Positions 42,500 to 50,928 of a DNA stretch of 64,000 nucleotides are shown here, in pieces. Made by a program: the position numbers and the translations under genes. The notes under the pieces were generated by a model. It had not been told where the DNA came from and did not search any database. It was given only the letters and a program-made list of their open reading frames with translations. Where the stretch lies: contig NZ_JAHCMB010000153.1 in the NCBI RefSeq assembly GCF_019904155.1, positions 77,355-141,354 of the forward strand. Direction: 5' to 3'. This DNA is from Paenibacillus sinensis (lineage in GTDB: Bacteria > Bacillota > Bacilli > Paenibacillales > Paenibacillaceae). The stretch's first letter is position 1, and each line of letters opens with the position of its first letter.

Positions 42500-43600
42500 T
42501 TATTTGACTTTGCCTCTTGCAGCAATCGTCCAGGTATCCTTAACCTGACCATCCTGTACGATGTTCAGTTCATCCAGCATATTAACGACGGCGCAGCAGT
42601 GGACAGGAATAATCTCCAGCTTGTCCCCAACTTTCAGCCCTTGCTCCGAAGGCGGCAGAGTCAACACGCCATGCTCTTCATTGAACCAGGCCACCTTAAT
42701 ATCCGGGTGTCCGACAACGAAGCCGCGCCCGGTTCCGATGACGGAGTCTTCCCCGTCCATGGTGAACACCTTGGTCCCGCCGTCAATGACGGCACGGTCG
42801 GGAGCGGGACGGCTGATAACCGTAGCCAGCACCGTCAATGCGCATTGCCCGAGATCAAGCGCTCCGGCTTTGACCTGCGTCAAATCCCCGAATACATAAG
42901 TGCCGGGGCGAATCTCCGTGACTCCTTCCATCAGCGAGGCGAAGCGGCTCACAGGCGTTGAGCCTCCGCTGACCGTCTCAACGGGGAAGCCGCAGCCCCG
43001 CAGAACATCCGCCGCACTCTCAGCGGCCTCCGCCTCCCGGACCGCAACTTCCTTCCGCTGATCGTCAGTCTCTGCATCATAGGAATGCCCGGCGAATTCC
43101 AGCACGCCGGTTACCCGGATTCCCTGCAGCGGAGCAAGCGACTCGGCCAGCCGCAGCAGATTCTCCCCAGGCTGCACGCCCACCCGGCCATAGCCGGGAT
43201 CGATCTCGACCCACATTTTAATAACGATGCCCGCTTTGATCGCCGCTTCCGAGATTCCCGCAGCTACCTCATAGCTGTCGCAGGCGACCGCAAGCTCCAC
43301 GCGCTTCGCCAGCCGGATCAGACGCTCCAGCTTCGCTTCGCCGACAATGGGATAGGCGATCACTATATTGCGAATGCCCGCGTCCGCCATAACCTCGGCT
43401 TCTCCGAGCTTGGCAACGGTAATGCCTACAGCCCCGGCCTCAACCTGCAGATGGGCAATTTGCGGTGTTTTATGGGTTTTGACATGCGGCCGTAGAGCAA
43501 CCCCGGCATCGTCCGCAATTTGCTGGTAACGGTGAATGTTAGCCAGCAGCTTACTGTAATCGACGAGAATACAGGGAGTATCCAGTTCGTATTGATTCAC
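42500..43600 (-). CDS. Fold-type III PLP enzyme: D-threonine aldolase / D-serine dehydratase-like
   Basis: 366 residues from the GTG at 43600 with AAAGGAGGGG upstream. The N-terminal alanine-racemase-like barrel carries the RPHVKTHKT motif (PLP lysine at 41 or 44). The C-terminal beta domain has IIPVHCCAVVN, the His-x-Cys metal site shared by D-threonine aldolase and eukaryotic-type D-serine dehydratase. Reactions in the family: D-threonine to glycine plus acetaldehyde, or D-serine to pyruvate plus ammonia. The neighbouring RidA favours a dehydratase, which makes reactive enamines; that is inference. Confidence 0.88.
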   Translation of the reverse strand: MNQYELDTPCILVDYSKLLANIHRYQQIADDAGVALRPHVKTHKTPQIAHLQVEAGAVGITVAKLGEAEVMADAGIRNIVIAYPIVGEAKLERLIRLAKRVELAVACDSYEVAAGISEAAIKAGIVIKMWVEIDPGYGRVGVQPGENLLRLAESLAPLQGIRVTGVLEFAGHSYDAETDDQRKEVAVREAEAAESAADVLRGCGFPVETVSGGSTPVSRFASLMEGVTEIRPGTYVFGDLTQVKAGALDLGQCALTVLATVISRPAPDRAVIDGGTKVFTMDGEDSVIGTGRGFVVGHPDIKVAWFNEEHGVLTLPPSEQGLKVGDKLEIIPVHCCAVVNMLDELNIVQDGQVKDTWTIAARGKVK

Positions 43601-43621
43601 GGCAATCCCCTCCTTTTGTCC

Positions 43622-44374
43622 TTAAAATGCCAGCTGTCCGCCGTCTACGACGATGCATTCGCCGTTGATAAAGGCCGCATCCGCCGAAGCGAGAAAAGCG
43701 AACACGCCGGAAATGTCCTTCGGTTCGCCAACACGGCCCAGCGGGATGTGGTTCTGAATATACCGGCTGACGAACTCGGGTTCATCGATCGCCTCCGACA
43801 TCGGGGTCTGAATATAGCCCGGACAGACCGCATTTACGCGAATCCCCGAAGCGCCTAATTCCACCGCCATGGTCTTCGTCAGCATTATGACCCCGCCTTT
43901 GGAGGCATTGTAGTGCGCGTATTTCGCTTCCCCCGCGAGTCCATTGGTGGAGGACATATTGATAATCGCCCCCCTGCCCTGCTCCTTCATCTGCCGGGCG
44001 ACCCGCTGCGCCACATAGAACATGCCGTTCAAATTCACATCCATCATTCTTCGCCAGTTGTCATCCTTGATGTCAAGGAATGACTCCTCCCAGGCCACAC
44101 CGGCATTGTTCGCCAGAATATCGATACTTCTCCCGTCCCGGACAATGCGCTCAACCATTCTGTCCACCTGGTCGGAACGGGACACATCCAGCGCCTGGTA
44201 CGACACCGAATAACCCAGCGCCTTGAAGCGTTCCTCTGCTTGAAGCAGCAGTGCTTCCTGGATATCCGCAAGAATGACATGCGCGCCTTCCTCCGCGAAG
44301 CGCTCCGCAATCGCAAGGCCAATTCCCTGTCCCGCACCCGTTACAAGTGCTGTTGAATTAACAAAACGCCGCAT
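43622..44374 (-). CDS. Short-chain dehydrogenase/reductase
   Basis: 250 residues, classical SDR. TGAGQGIG NAD(P)-binding motif at about 12-19, NNAG near 89, catalytic Ser in NMSSTNG and YNASK as the Tyr-x-x-x-Lys pair, then PGYIQTPM. An acidic residue after beta-2 (LADIQEA) suggests NAD preference. Gap of 21 bp to the PLP-enzyme gene. Likely oxidises a sugar or hydroxy-acid whose lactone is opened by the SMP-30 protein; inference. Confidence 0.92.
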   Translation of the reverse strand: MRRFVNSTALVTGAGQGIGLAIAERFAEEGAHVILADIQEALLLQAEERFKALGYSVSYQALDVSRSDQVDRMVERIVRDGRSIDILANNAGVAWEESFLDIKDDNWRRMMDVNLNGMFYVAQRVARQMKEQGRGAIINMSSTNGLAGEAKYAHYNASKGGVIMLTKTMAVELGASGIRVNAVCPGYIQTPMSEAIDEPEFVSRYIQNHIPLGRVGEPKDISGVFAFLASADAAFINGECIVVDGGQLAF

Positions 44375-44394
44375 TTGGCACTCTCTCCCTTCCG

Positions 44395-44769
44395 TTATTC
44401 CGGCTTGTATGCAATGGCGTCGATCTCCACCTTAATCCCGTCCAATCCGGCCTCCACGCAGGTTCTCGCCGGAAACGGGCTCTCGAAGTAAGATTGATAG
44501 ACCGCGTTAAAGCGGTCGAAGTCGGCAAGGCTGGCCAGGAAGACATTCACCTTCACGATATGGTCCATCGTACATCCGCCTGCCTCCACGATCGCCTTGA
44601 TGTTGTCCATGGTCAGCCTGGTTTCCGCTTCAATATCTCCGCTTACGATGCTTCCATCCCCGGCAAGGGGTCCCTGTCCGGAAATGAACAGCATATTTCC
44701 AGCGGCAATCCCCTGGGAATAAGGTCCGCTTCCGACAGAGGCATTACTGGTGCAAATGGCTTGTCTCAT
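44395..44769 (-). CDS. RidA family enamine/imine deaminase
   Basis: 124 residues from the ATG at 44769, 8 nt after AGGAG; an ATG two codons earlier is too close to it. The YjgF/RidA fold has ASVGSGPYSQGIAAGNMLFI, FISGQGPL and a C-terminal CVEAGLDGIKVEIDAIAYKP; Arg in FPARTCVE matches the catalytic arginine. Hydrolyses 2-aminoacrylate and related enamines released by PLP enzymes. Sits two genes before the D-serine dehydratase-like gene. Confidence 0.92.
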   Translation of the reverse strand: MRQAICTSNASVGSGPYSQGIAAGNMLFISGQGPLAGDGSIVSGDIEAETRLTMDNIKAIVEAGGCTMDHIVKVNVFLASLADFDRFNAVYQSYFESPFPARTCVEAGLDGIKVEIDAIAYKPE

Positions 44770-44831
44770 CGTCATCTCTCCTATCTGCTGGTATATACAC
44801 AACATTTACATGATTTACACGATTCACAGAA

Positions 44832-46139
44832 TCACTCACCGGCTGATGATCCGCACCAGCGAAGCATCGCGCCTGCATAGATTTCGATCAGGACAGACAA
44901 GCTGTCCAGATCGACATATTCATCCGGCGCATGGGCGTTGCCGCCTGCCGGTCCCAGAATCAGCGCCGGAGAATCGCTGTATTCATTGAAGACGAATGCG
45001 TCGCAGGCGAACGGGGAGCCGGTCACTTCGGCCGCTCTTCCCGTTGCCGATTCAATCTCCCCGGCCAGCAGCGGAATCAACGGAAAATCCGCCGCCACCT
45101 GACTACCCGGCAGGAAGCGGATCATCCGCGTAAACTCCGGCAGTGCGGTATCTTCACCGGACCGCTTTCCGCAGAATTCCCGGTAGCCGGTCAGCAGCTC
45201 CTCGCGAAGCTGATCTTCATCCACTCCCGGGTAACATTCCACCCAGATGTCCACATGACACTCAACGGGTCCGACATCGCAGAGCGGCGACTTCAGATCC
45301 CCGGCCTCCAGCCGCGTAACGATGATCGGAAGCTGTTCCTTCCGGCCGGAATACCACGGAGCAGGGCCTTCCGCTTCGGCGCGCAGCACCTCATGCTGCT
45401 CCAGGAACAGAATGAATCTCGCCGCATCGACCGCCGGGTTGCGAATCTCCTCGCCGTTGAAGGACAGTCCCGTAGTCCCTCTGAAAGTCACACGCCACAA
45501 GGCTCCTCCTCGGGTCGCCGGGTAAAGTGCCAGATTGGTTGGCTCGGGAATGATAACCGCATCGGCGGTGATCCCGTGCGCCCGGCCTGCCACCGTTCCG
45601 TTGGCGCCGCCGAATTCTTCATCCACGACCGATTCGATCCTCACATCCCCCTTCAGCCGCAGCCCCAGATCCATCAGGCATTTCACCGCCAGAATTGAAG
45701 CGACCAGCCCGCCTTTCATATCATAGGCGCCCAGCCCATACAGCTTGCTGCCCGAGATGACCGGCTGGAACGGGGAACCCTGCCATCCAGGCGCAACCGC
45801 CGCCGTGTCGATATGGCCGGAGAACAGCAGGGATTTGCCCCCGCCTGTTCCTCTCCACACCGCGCTGACATTAGGCCGACCGCTATAATCCTTCCCCGGA
45901 TAATAGGCCGGATGCTCGTGAAACCCGGCAACCTGCTCCGGCTCGTACAGCTCGGCTTCAAGACCAAGCTCTGCCATCATCACGCATAATGCTTCCTGGC
46001 ACTCCTTCTCCGTACCGCTGATCACCTTATTGACCGTATCATGCCGGATCAGCTCGGACAGCATCTCGATCACCCGCTCACGATTCAGCTGCACCCATTC
46101 CCTGATCCTGATCTTTTCACCCTGAAGCTTGTCCTCCAT
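44832..46139 (-). CDS. M20 family deacylase (ArgE/DapE-like)
   Basis: 435 residues from the ATG at 46139 (GGAGGAGG 7 nt upstream). An open frame continues upstream through a tandem repeat but is not expected to be translated. Binuclear zinc ligands: LLFSGHIDTAAV, GAYDMKGGLVASI, VVDEEFGGANG, IIPEPTN and the final GGNAHAPDEYVDLD. Members remove acyl groups from amino acids or cleave amide bonds (acetylornithine, succinyl-diaminopimelate and others). Here it may deacylate an N-acyl amino acid or N-acyl amino sugar feeding the RidA/PLP-enzyme steps. Confidence 0.92.
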   Translation of the reverse strand: MEDKLQGEKIRIREWVQLNRERVIEMLSELIRHDTVNKVISGTEKECQEALCVMMAELGLEAELYEPEQVAGFHEHPAYYPGKDYSGRPNVSAVWRGTGGGKSLLFSGHIDTAAVAPGWQGSPFQPVISGSKLYGLGAYDMKGGLVASILAVKCLMDLGLRLKGDVRIESVVDEEFGGANGTVAGRAHGITADAVIIPEPTNLALYPATRGGALWRVTFRGTTGLSFNGEEIRNPAVDAARFILFLEQHEVLRAEAEGPAPWYSGRKEQLPIIVTRLEAGDLKSPLCDVGPVECHVDIWVECYPGVDEDQLREELLTGYREFCGKRSGEDTALPEFTRMIRFLPGSQVAADFPLIPLLAGEIESATGRAAEVTGSPFACDAFVFNEYSDSPALILGPAGGNAHAPDEYVDLDSLSVLIEIYAGAMLRWCGSSAGE

Positions 46140-46160
46140 CGGTTCGCCTCCTCCCTCTAG

Positions 46161-46279
46161 CCTTCCATTCGTCCAACTTCCGTTCGTCCGCCTTCTGTTC
46201 GTCCGCTTTCTGTTCGCCCAACTTCCGTTCGTCCGCCTTCTGTTCGCCCAGCTCCGTTCGTCCGCCTTCCGTTCACCAG
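46161..46279. repeat. 15-bp minisatellite between M20 and GH20 genes
   Basis: Eight consecutive units related to CTTCCGTTCGTCCGC (one of 14 bp) in the 167-bp gap between two operon genes. There are no spacers, so it is not a CRISPR array. The 14-bp unit shows that no reading frame is preserved. Confidence 0.8.
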
Positions 46280-46306
46280 TCTCGCGCTCCTCTGGCATAC
46301 GTTCGT

Positions 46307-48187
46307 CTACTGTGAAATCCGGCTCGGTGTCGGCATATGCTTGTACAGATAACAATCAACCATACCCTCCTGGCCCTGATAGGGAATCCGCTGCTCCTCC
46401 AGTTCTTCCAGCCGGTCCACGCTGCCCGCAAGATAAGCGGAAATTCGCGCAGCCGCCGTATCCAGACTCGCCAGCAGCCCGCCATAACGCAGGTCGATAA
46501 TATCCCAGCCGAACGGCTTGTTCACAACATGCCAGCGCTCCAGATGATAGGAACGGAGCTTCTCCACCCGCAATCGGATTTCCGGAAGCAGCTCGCGCGC
46601 TATATTCGAAAGAGCCTGCTTGTCTCCGCCGAGATAGGCATCCGTGATTGCAAGGCCCGCGTCCGCCTTCAGGGCAAGCACAGCACAGAGCCGCTCGAGC
46701 ACCTCGAACACGAAGCCGTACGCGCCATTCCGCGTTGCGAAGAGAGCCATTTGCTCCTGGAGAGCTTCATAATGTCCGGCCACATCAAGCCCGCGTATAT
46801 TATCATCGAACAGGCCCATCATGACATTCTGCCAGAGCATATAGCGGGACGGATTATACGTCTCCAGATTGCCCGGCTGAATTCCCGGCGGCTCGTCCAC
46901 ATTCTTGATCGCCATGAAGTCATCCATTCGGGCTCCCGTACAATAATGGAAGCGACGGCTCAGCTTGTCTTCGTCCAGCTCCGCCGCATAGCCATGCTCG
47001 GCGAACAGCTGGAGGCCCAGCAGCGCGGAGAACCAGTCGCATTCCGTGCCGTCATCGCCCCACAGCGTTGCAATCACTTCCGTTACCCCTTCGCGCTTAC
47101 ACACATTCAGCGCCGCATTGGTCGAAGCAAAGGTGGCTCCGTAGTTCAGCACATACCCCTTCCAGTTCCAGATGCCTCCGGCGAAGACCGGCGTCGATCC
47201 GAACCGTTTATGCTGGCGAATCCAGTCTGTGTAAAAGGCCTCGTCATAGTGGTAGTAGTCCCAATACACGAACTGGATATGATCCGGCATGCCTGCGATG
47301 ACCTCATCCGAAATCACACAATCCTTGTCATAATAGTCTCCCTTGGGCGAGCCGGCGCGGAAGTACATGTCACTCCACATCATCGGCAAAAGTCCCAGGC
47401 GATCCACGATCTCCATGACTCTCTTGAGATGCGCATTCATAATATCGAATTTGGAATGCAGGCCATTTTGAACCAGATACTCGCCAAGGCCCAGCTTCCA
47501 GGCTTCATCCATGCCGATATGTATGCGCCGCGAGCGGACCGGGGCCGAAGCGGCAATGAGCATCTGCTCAATGAACTCATACGTGCGCTCATGGCCGACG
47601 AGCAGCGTCTCCAGATCATCCCGGATATCGGCATAGGCATTCCATTTCAGCACATCCGCCAAATGGCCGAGCGTCTGGATGCAGGGAATCATCTCAATGC
47701 CGAATTGATCGGCATAGTCATCCATTTCCTTGATCTCCGCCTGCGAATAACGTCCTCTCATATAGCCGAAGTAGGGATGATCTTTCAAATCGAAGCTGTC
47801 CTCGGCATACAGCATGATCATATCTAGGCCCATCAAGGCCATGCGGCGCAGGAAGGCTTTTACCGATTCCGCGCGAATCACGGCGCCGCCCTGGGACACG
47901 TCGAACATCGGACCGTTCATCTCGAATTGCGGCACTTCTTCAATCCTGAACTCGCTTCGGCTCTGGAGCGCTTCGATCAGCAATCCGGCCGCCCGGAAGA
48001 AGTGGATTTTTCGCTGATATTGAATAGACAGACCTCCCTCATTGGCCTGCACGATAATCCGCGGCTCCGGATGGCGAACTACCCTTACTTCCCTGCCGTC
48101 TGCTGAGAGCTCCATCCCTGCCTCGGATGCCAATTCCTTGAGCCCTTCGGTTAATCCGTCCACATCTCCGGTAAAGAATAACTTCAA
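46307..48187 (-). CDS. GH20-like beta-N-acetylhexosaminidase
   Basis: 626 residues from a TTG at 48187 with AAAGGAGGG 6 nt upstream. A small N-terminal domain precedes the barrel, with FEMNGPMFDVSQGGAV, MIPCIQTLGHLADVLKW and IHIGMDEAWKLG, whose Asp-Glu pair (near 225-226) is the catalytic dyad of GH20. A long helical C-terminal part follows. No signal peptide. Releases terminal GlcNAc or GalNAc from oligosaccharides, with substrate-assisted catalysis. First gene of the nine-gene minus-strand operon, divergent from iclR. Confidence 0.88.
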   Translation of the reverse strand: MKLFFTGDVDGLTEGLKELASEAGMELSADGREVRVVRHPEPRIIVQANEGGLSIQYQRKIHFFRAAGLLIEALQSRSEFRIEEVPQFEMNGPMFDVSQGGAVIRAESVKAFLRRMALMGLDMIMLYAEDSFDLKDHPYFGYMRGRYSQAEIKEMDDYADQFGIEMIPCIQTLGHLADVLKWNAYADIRDDLETLLVGHERTYEFIEQMLIAASAPVRSRRIHIGMDEAWKLGLGEYLVQNGLHSKFDIMNAHLKRVMEIVDRLGLLPMMWSDMYFRAGSPKGDYYDKDCVISDEVIAGMPDHIQFVYWDYYHYDEAFYTDWIRQHKRFGSTPVFAGGIWNWKGYVLNYGATFASTNAALNVCKREGVTEVIATLWGDDGTECDWFSALLGLQLFAEHGYAAELDEDKLSRRFHYCTGARMDDFMAIKNVDEPPGIQPGNLETYNPSRYMLWQNVMMGLFDDNIRGLDVAGHYEALQEQMALFATRNGAYGFVFEVLERLCAVLALKADAGLAITDAYLGGDKQALSNIARELLPEIRLRVEKLRSYHLERWHVVNKPFGWDIIDLRYGGLLASLDTAAARISAYLAGSVDRLEELEEQRIPYQGQEGMVDCYLYKHMPTPSRISQ

Positions 48188-48292
48188 TGGAAGCCCTCCT
48201 TTTCAATATAAAAAACGATATTTCACCATGCAGAAACCCGTAAAATATACGAATCCTGCTAATATTCCTTGTAAAATGGAGCATATCAAGCG

Positions 48293-48321
48293 TTGCTACC
48301 ATCTGGATAATATGTTTTAAT
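48293..48321 (+). promoter_or_regulatory. Predicted iclR promoter
   Basis: TTGCTA (48293-48298), 17-bp spacer and TTTAAT (48316-48321). The operator at 48338-48357 would lie about 10-30 bp after the start of transcription, a repressing position. Confidence 0.5.
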
Positions 48322-48337
48322 TAAGTCTGCAGTTCGT

Positions 48338-48357
48338 ATTTTCAGTATACGGAAAAG
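48338..48357. promoter_or_regulatory. IclR-type operator, copy 2
   Basis: ATTTTCAGTATACGGAAAAG differs from the perfect palindrome near 37.2 kb at two positions. Between the divergent GH20 operon and iclR, so it may serve both; autoregulation of iclR is likely. Confidence 0.65.
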
Positions 48358-48375
48358 GTGTGATCCAATCTTTTT

Positions 48376-49140
48376 ATGAAGAAACAGTATAGTGTACCTG
48401 CCCTGGCCAAAGGAATGGCTATTCTGGAAATGCTGGCCTCCTCCAAGGAAGCCCTGGGTGTTACCGATATCTACGAACGGAACGGAATGCCTAAATCCTC
48501 AATCTTCACAATTCTTGGCGAGTTCGAGAACCTCGGATATGTGATGAAGACGCATGAGGGTAAATATCAGCTTACGCTGAAGCTGTACAACGTCGGCATG
48601 GAGAGATTAGCCAAGCTCGATATCCGCCAGGCAGCCAGACCGGAGATGGAATGGGTCGCAGCGAATATGAAATTCACCGTGCATCTGGCCATTCTGGAGA
48701 ATGACAAAGCACTCTATATTGATAAAGTGAACGGACCGGGATTTGTTCAGTTCTCCACACAGACCGGACAGAGCCAATATCTGCATAACTCGGCTGTCGG
48801 AAAGGCGCTGGCGGCTTATTTGACGGACGAGCAGCTGGACCAGACGATCCGGAAGCACGGAATGCCCAAGACTACGGAGCATACCCTTCAGACACCGGAA
48901 GCCTTCAAGTCCTTTCTGGCCAGTGTCCGGGAGAAGGGGTATGCCATCGAGGACGAGGAAGGCGAAGCGGGAATCCGCTGCATTGCCGTTCCGATCTTCG
49001 ACAATACCGGCGCGACAGCCGGCTCCCTCGGAATTACCGCCCTCAGGAGCGAGCTGCCCAGCATTTCCTTCGATAAGTTCGGCCAGCAGCTGCGCGATCA
49101 GGCAATGGCGATATCCCGCAAGCTGGGATTCGGAGCCTGA
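48376..49140 (+). CDS. IclR family transcriptional regulator
   Basis: 254 residues. N-terminal winged HTH (PALAKGMAILEMLAS; GVTDIYERNGMPKSSIFTIL with ENLGYV) and a C-terminal GAF-like effector domain (HLAILENDKALYIDKV, SAVGKALAAYL, GEAGIRCIAVPIFD). The ribosome binding site is weak and distant (AAGGTGTGAT about 15 nt before the ATG). Palindromes upstream of its own gene, the dapA-like operon and the giant SLH gene mark it as local controller. Effectors of the family are small acids, lactones or aldol substrates. The stop codon is only 5 bp from the convergent cyclase gene's end. Confidence 0.95.
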   Translation: MKKQYSVPALAKGMAILEMLASSKEALGVTDIYERNGMPKSSIFTILGEFENLGYVMKTHEGKYQLTLKLYNVGMERLAKLDIRQAARPEMEWVAANMKFTVHLAILENDKALYIDKVNGPGFVQFSTQTGQSQYLHNSAVGKALAAYLTDEQLDQTIRKHGMPKTTEHTLQTPEAFKSFLASVREKGYAIEDEEGEAGIRCIAVPIFDNTGATAGSLGITALRSELPSISFDKFGQQLRDQAMAISRKLGFGA

Positions 49141-49145
49141 CGGAT

Positions 49146-49811
49146 TCAGGGCTGATACAGAACGGCCCGGCAAGGAGCGGCACAGACACCCGGAATATGC
49201 AGCGGGAGTGCCACAAGGGTCCACGGCCCTTGCCCCGCTTCCCGCAGTGACACAAGTGGAGCCATCATCAGCCGGTCCTTGGCGTAATAGCGCTGGAGTA
49301 GTGTCATTTCGGCAGCCGGTTTGCGCGGGTCTTCGATAGAAGTGATGTCCAGTCCGAGCAGGCCCACGTCATGCTCGATAATCCAGTCCATCGCTTCCGG
49401 CAGCAAGTACGGACTTGCCTCGATATAGCCCGGCTTGTTCCAATACGCATCCCAGCCCGTTGCGATCAACAGAGCGTCGCCCGGTGCAGGAACACTCCCC
49501 GCCGCTCCTGCTGCCTCTTCAAGCTCATCCGCTGTAATCGGCTCCAAGGGCTGCTTGTCCGGAAGCTGCGCCACCCAGGCTCTGAGCATCAGCCGATCCA
49601 GGGAAATGTCGCCGATAGTCTCACGGCCTTCGAACAAATGATTGGCCGTCTCCAGATAAGTCCCCGCAAGAGAATGCAATTGAAAAGCATGCCCCTCGTA
49701 GCCATCGGCTTCAAGCGACGCAATCCGCTGCACCGCAATGTCGGGAAACGGCTTCCCGTAATTCCACATGCCGTTCTCCAGTTTCCCCGTGAGATCAAGC
49801 CATTTCTTCAT
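49146..49811 (-). CDS. Cyclase-family (kynurenine formamidase-like) hydrolase with degenerate metal motif
   Basis: 221 residues. The overall pattern fits the cyclase family (PF04199): start WLDLTGKLENGMW, DIAVQRI, LLIATGWDAYWNKPGY, GLLGLDITSIEDP and a closing WTLVALPLHIPGVCAAPCRA. The metal motif HxGTHxDxPxH appears as HSLAGTYLETANH, keeping GT and the outer His residues but with Tyr, Glu and Ala in place of His, Asp and Pro. Metal binding may be altered or lost. Second gene of the dapA-like operon, 57 bp after it. Confidence 0.82.
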   Translation of the reverse strand: MKKWLDLTGKLENGMWNYGKPFPDIAVQRIASLEADGYEGHAFQLHSLAGTYLETANHLFEGRETIGDISLDRLMLRAWVAQLPDKQPLEPITADELEEAAGAAGSVPAPGDALLIATGWDAYWNKPGYIEASPYLLPEAMDWIIEHDVGLLGLDITSIEDPRKPAAEMTLLQRYYAKDRLMMAPLVSLREAGQGPWTLVALPLHIPGVCAAPCRAVLYQP

Positions 49812-49868
49812 TCGGCTCCTCCGTTCGTTCCTGCATGCCTTAGGGTATGGCCGGGATTGCCCGTCCTG

Positions 49869-50735
49869 CTATCCCTTCCGCCCATACTGATAGCCCAGCA
49901 GCGTCTCGCTCACGCGCTGCTCGTCTGAAGGAAGCAGCGGCAGCCGGGTTTCGGCGCTTTTGAACAAGCCCAGATGATGATACAGAGCTTTGGTGGTCGG
50001 GATTTCATCCCCGGGACCGAACATATGAATGAAGGGGAGAATGGTTCTGGAGAATACGGCGAAGCTCTCCTCCCGTCTTCCCGCTTGGTACAAATCCCAG
50101 CCTTCCTTGAATTCCTTGGGGAAAACAATCGGGGCAATGATCATGTTCCCGTCCACTCCCGCCTCGATTGCGCGGTAGCAAATAATATCGTCTCCGCCGA
50201 ATACCGCCAGTCCGCTATCCTGCTTCAGCGCGCGAATCTTGCCCATGTTGTGATCGGTCATCTTGATCGCCTTGATCGCCGGGACGGCTGCCGCCAGTTC
50301 GATCAGCTGCTGGGCGGTGTAGAAGGTGTTGGTCGTTACCGGGTTGTCGTAGAAAATAATCTGCAAGCCGGTCTGTTCCGCCAGGCTTCCCACATACTCC
50401 TTCACCATCTCCAGCGAGTTCGGGAAATAATAGGGACTGGGCACAAGCGCCGAGCGGATTCCCGCATCCGCCGCCGCCTTGCCGATGCCGGCCGCTTCCT
50501 GCAAGTTGGTATGCCCGAGGCCGATCACGACATGCTTGTCCGGGACAGCTTTGGCGAAATACTGAGCAATTTCAATCCGTTCGGCGGCAGACAATGCCGG
50601 CGATTCGCCTGTGCTTCCTCCAATCACATATCCATCCAAATACTCGGATGTGTAGTTGATTAAATTCTCAAAGCCGGAATAATCAATCTTGCCCTCTACA
50701 AACGGTGTTGGTATAACCGGTATATTCCCTTTCAT
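49869..50735 (-). CDS. DapA/N-acetylneuraminate lyase superfamily aldolase
   Basis: 288 residues from the ATG at 50735 with GGAGG 6 nt upstream. TIM barrel with GGSTGESPAL near 39-48 (carboxylate binding), catalytic Tyr129 in IIFYDNP and Schiff-base Lys158 in AIKMTD. Members cleave or form 2-keto-3-deoxy sugar acids, sialic acids or dihydrodipicolinate. Lysine synthesis is unlikely given the catabolic setting; a keto-deoxy sugar acid or a related substrate is more likely. Preceded by a strong promoter with the IclR operator downstream of the start point. Confidence 0.92.
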   Translation of the reverse strand: MKGNIPVIPTPFVEGKIDYSGFENLINYTSEYLDGYVIGGSTGESPALSAAERIEIAQYFAKAVPDKHVVIGLGHTNLQEAAGIGKAAADAGIRSALVPSPYYFPNSLEMVKEYVGSLAEQTGLQIIFYDNPVTTNTFYTAQQLIELAAAVPAIKAIKMTDHNMGKIRALKQDSGLAVFGGDDIICYRAIEAGVDGNMIIAPIVFPKEFKEGWDLYQAGRREESFAVFSRTILPFIHMFGPGDEIPTTKALYHHLGLFKSAETRLPLLPSDEQRVSETLLGYQYGRKG

Positions 50736-50748
50736 GACAGGCCTCCAT

Positions 50749-50768
50749 TTTTTCTTTATACTGAAAAT
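50749..50768. promoter_or_regulatory. IclR-type operator, copy 3
   Basis: TTTTTCTTTATACTGAAAAT matches the perfect palindrome at 17 of 20 positions, with the right half intact. It lies between the promoter and the ATG of the dapA-like gene, at roughly +20 to +40. Confidence 0.55.
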
Positions 50769-50794
50769 TTGTTTTACAGATTGAATTAGAAAAT

Positions 50795-50824
50795 AATATA
50801 GCACCCCAAACTTCAAAGTGTCAA
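50795..50824 (-). promoter_or_regulatory. Promoter of the dapA-like operon
   Basis: On the minus strand a consensus TTGACA (50824-50819), 18-bp spacer and TATATT (50800-50795). Confidence 0.7.
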
Positions 50825-50832
50825 CGAAAATG

Positions 50833-50860
50833 GGACAAATTTGTCCTAAACCTGTACCAT
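50833..50860. promoter_or_regulatory. CCTAAACC-motif, copy 2, with GGACAAATTTGTCC palindrome
   Basis: A perfect 14-bp palindrome GGACAAATTTGTCC (50833-50846) overlaps the motif CCTAAACCTGTACCAT (50845-50860). It lies at the -35 position of a perfect TATAAT (50878-50883) leading to the GntR-SBP gene, as expected for autoregulation. Confidence 0.5.
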
Positions 50861-50928
50861 TATTTTTCCCAGCATATTATAATGGTTTTCTAGAATTGAT
50901 TTTGGATGACCTAATTGGAGGGGTATGG

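Noticed and set aside
46161-46279. Possible CRISPR array
   Set aside because: Units are 15 bp, contiguous and without spacers; no cas genes are nearby.
46140-46355. N-terminal extension of the M20 gene through the 15-bp repeats
   Set aside because: The ATG at 46139 has an excellent ribosome binding site, and the extension is low complexity and overlaps the GH20 gene end.
46337-47827. A 496-codon open frame on the plus strand opposite the GH20 gene
   Set aside because: It is antisense to a clear glycosidase, has no family resemblance and is explained by high GC codon bias.
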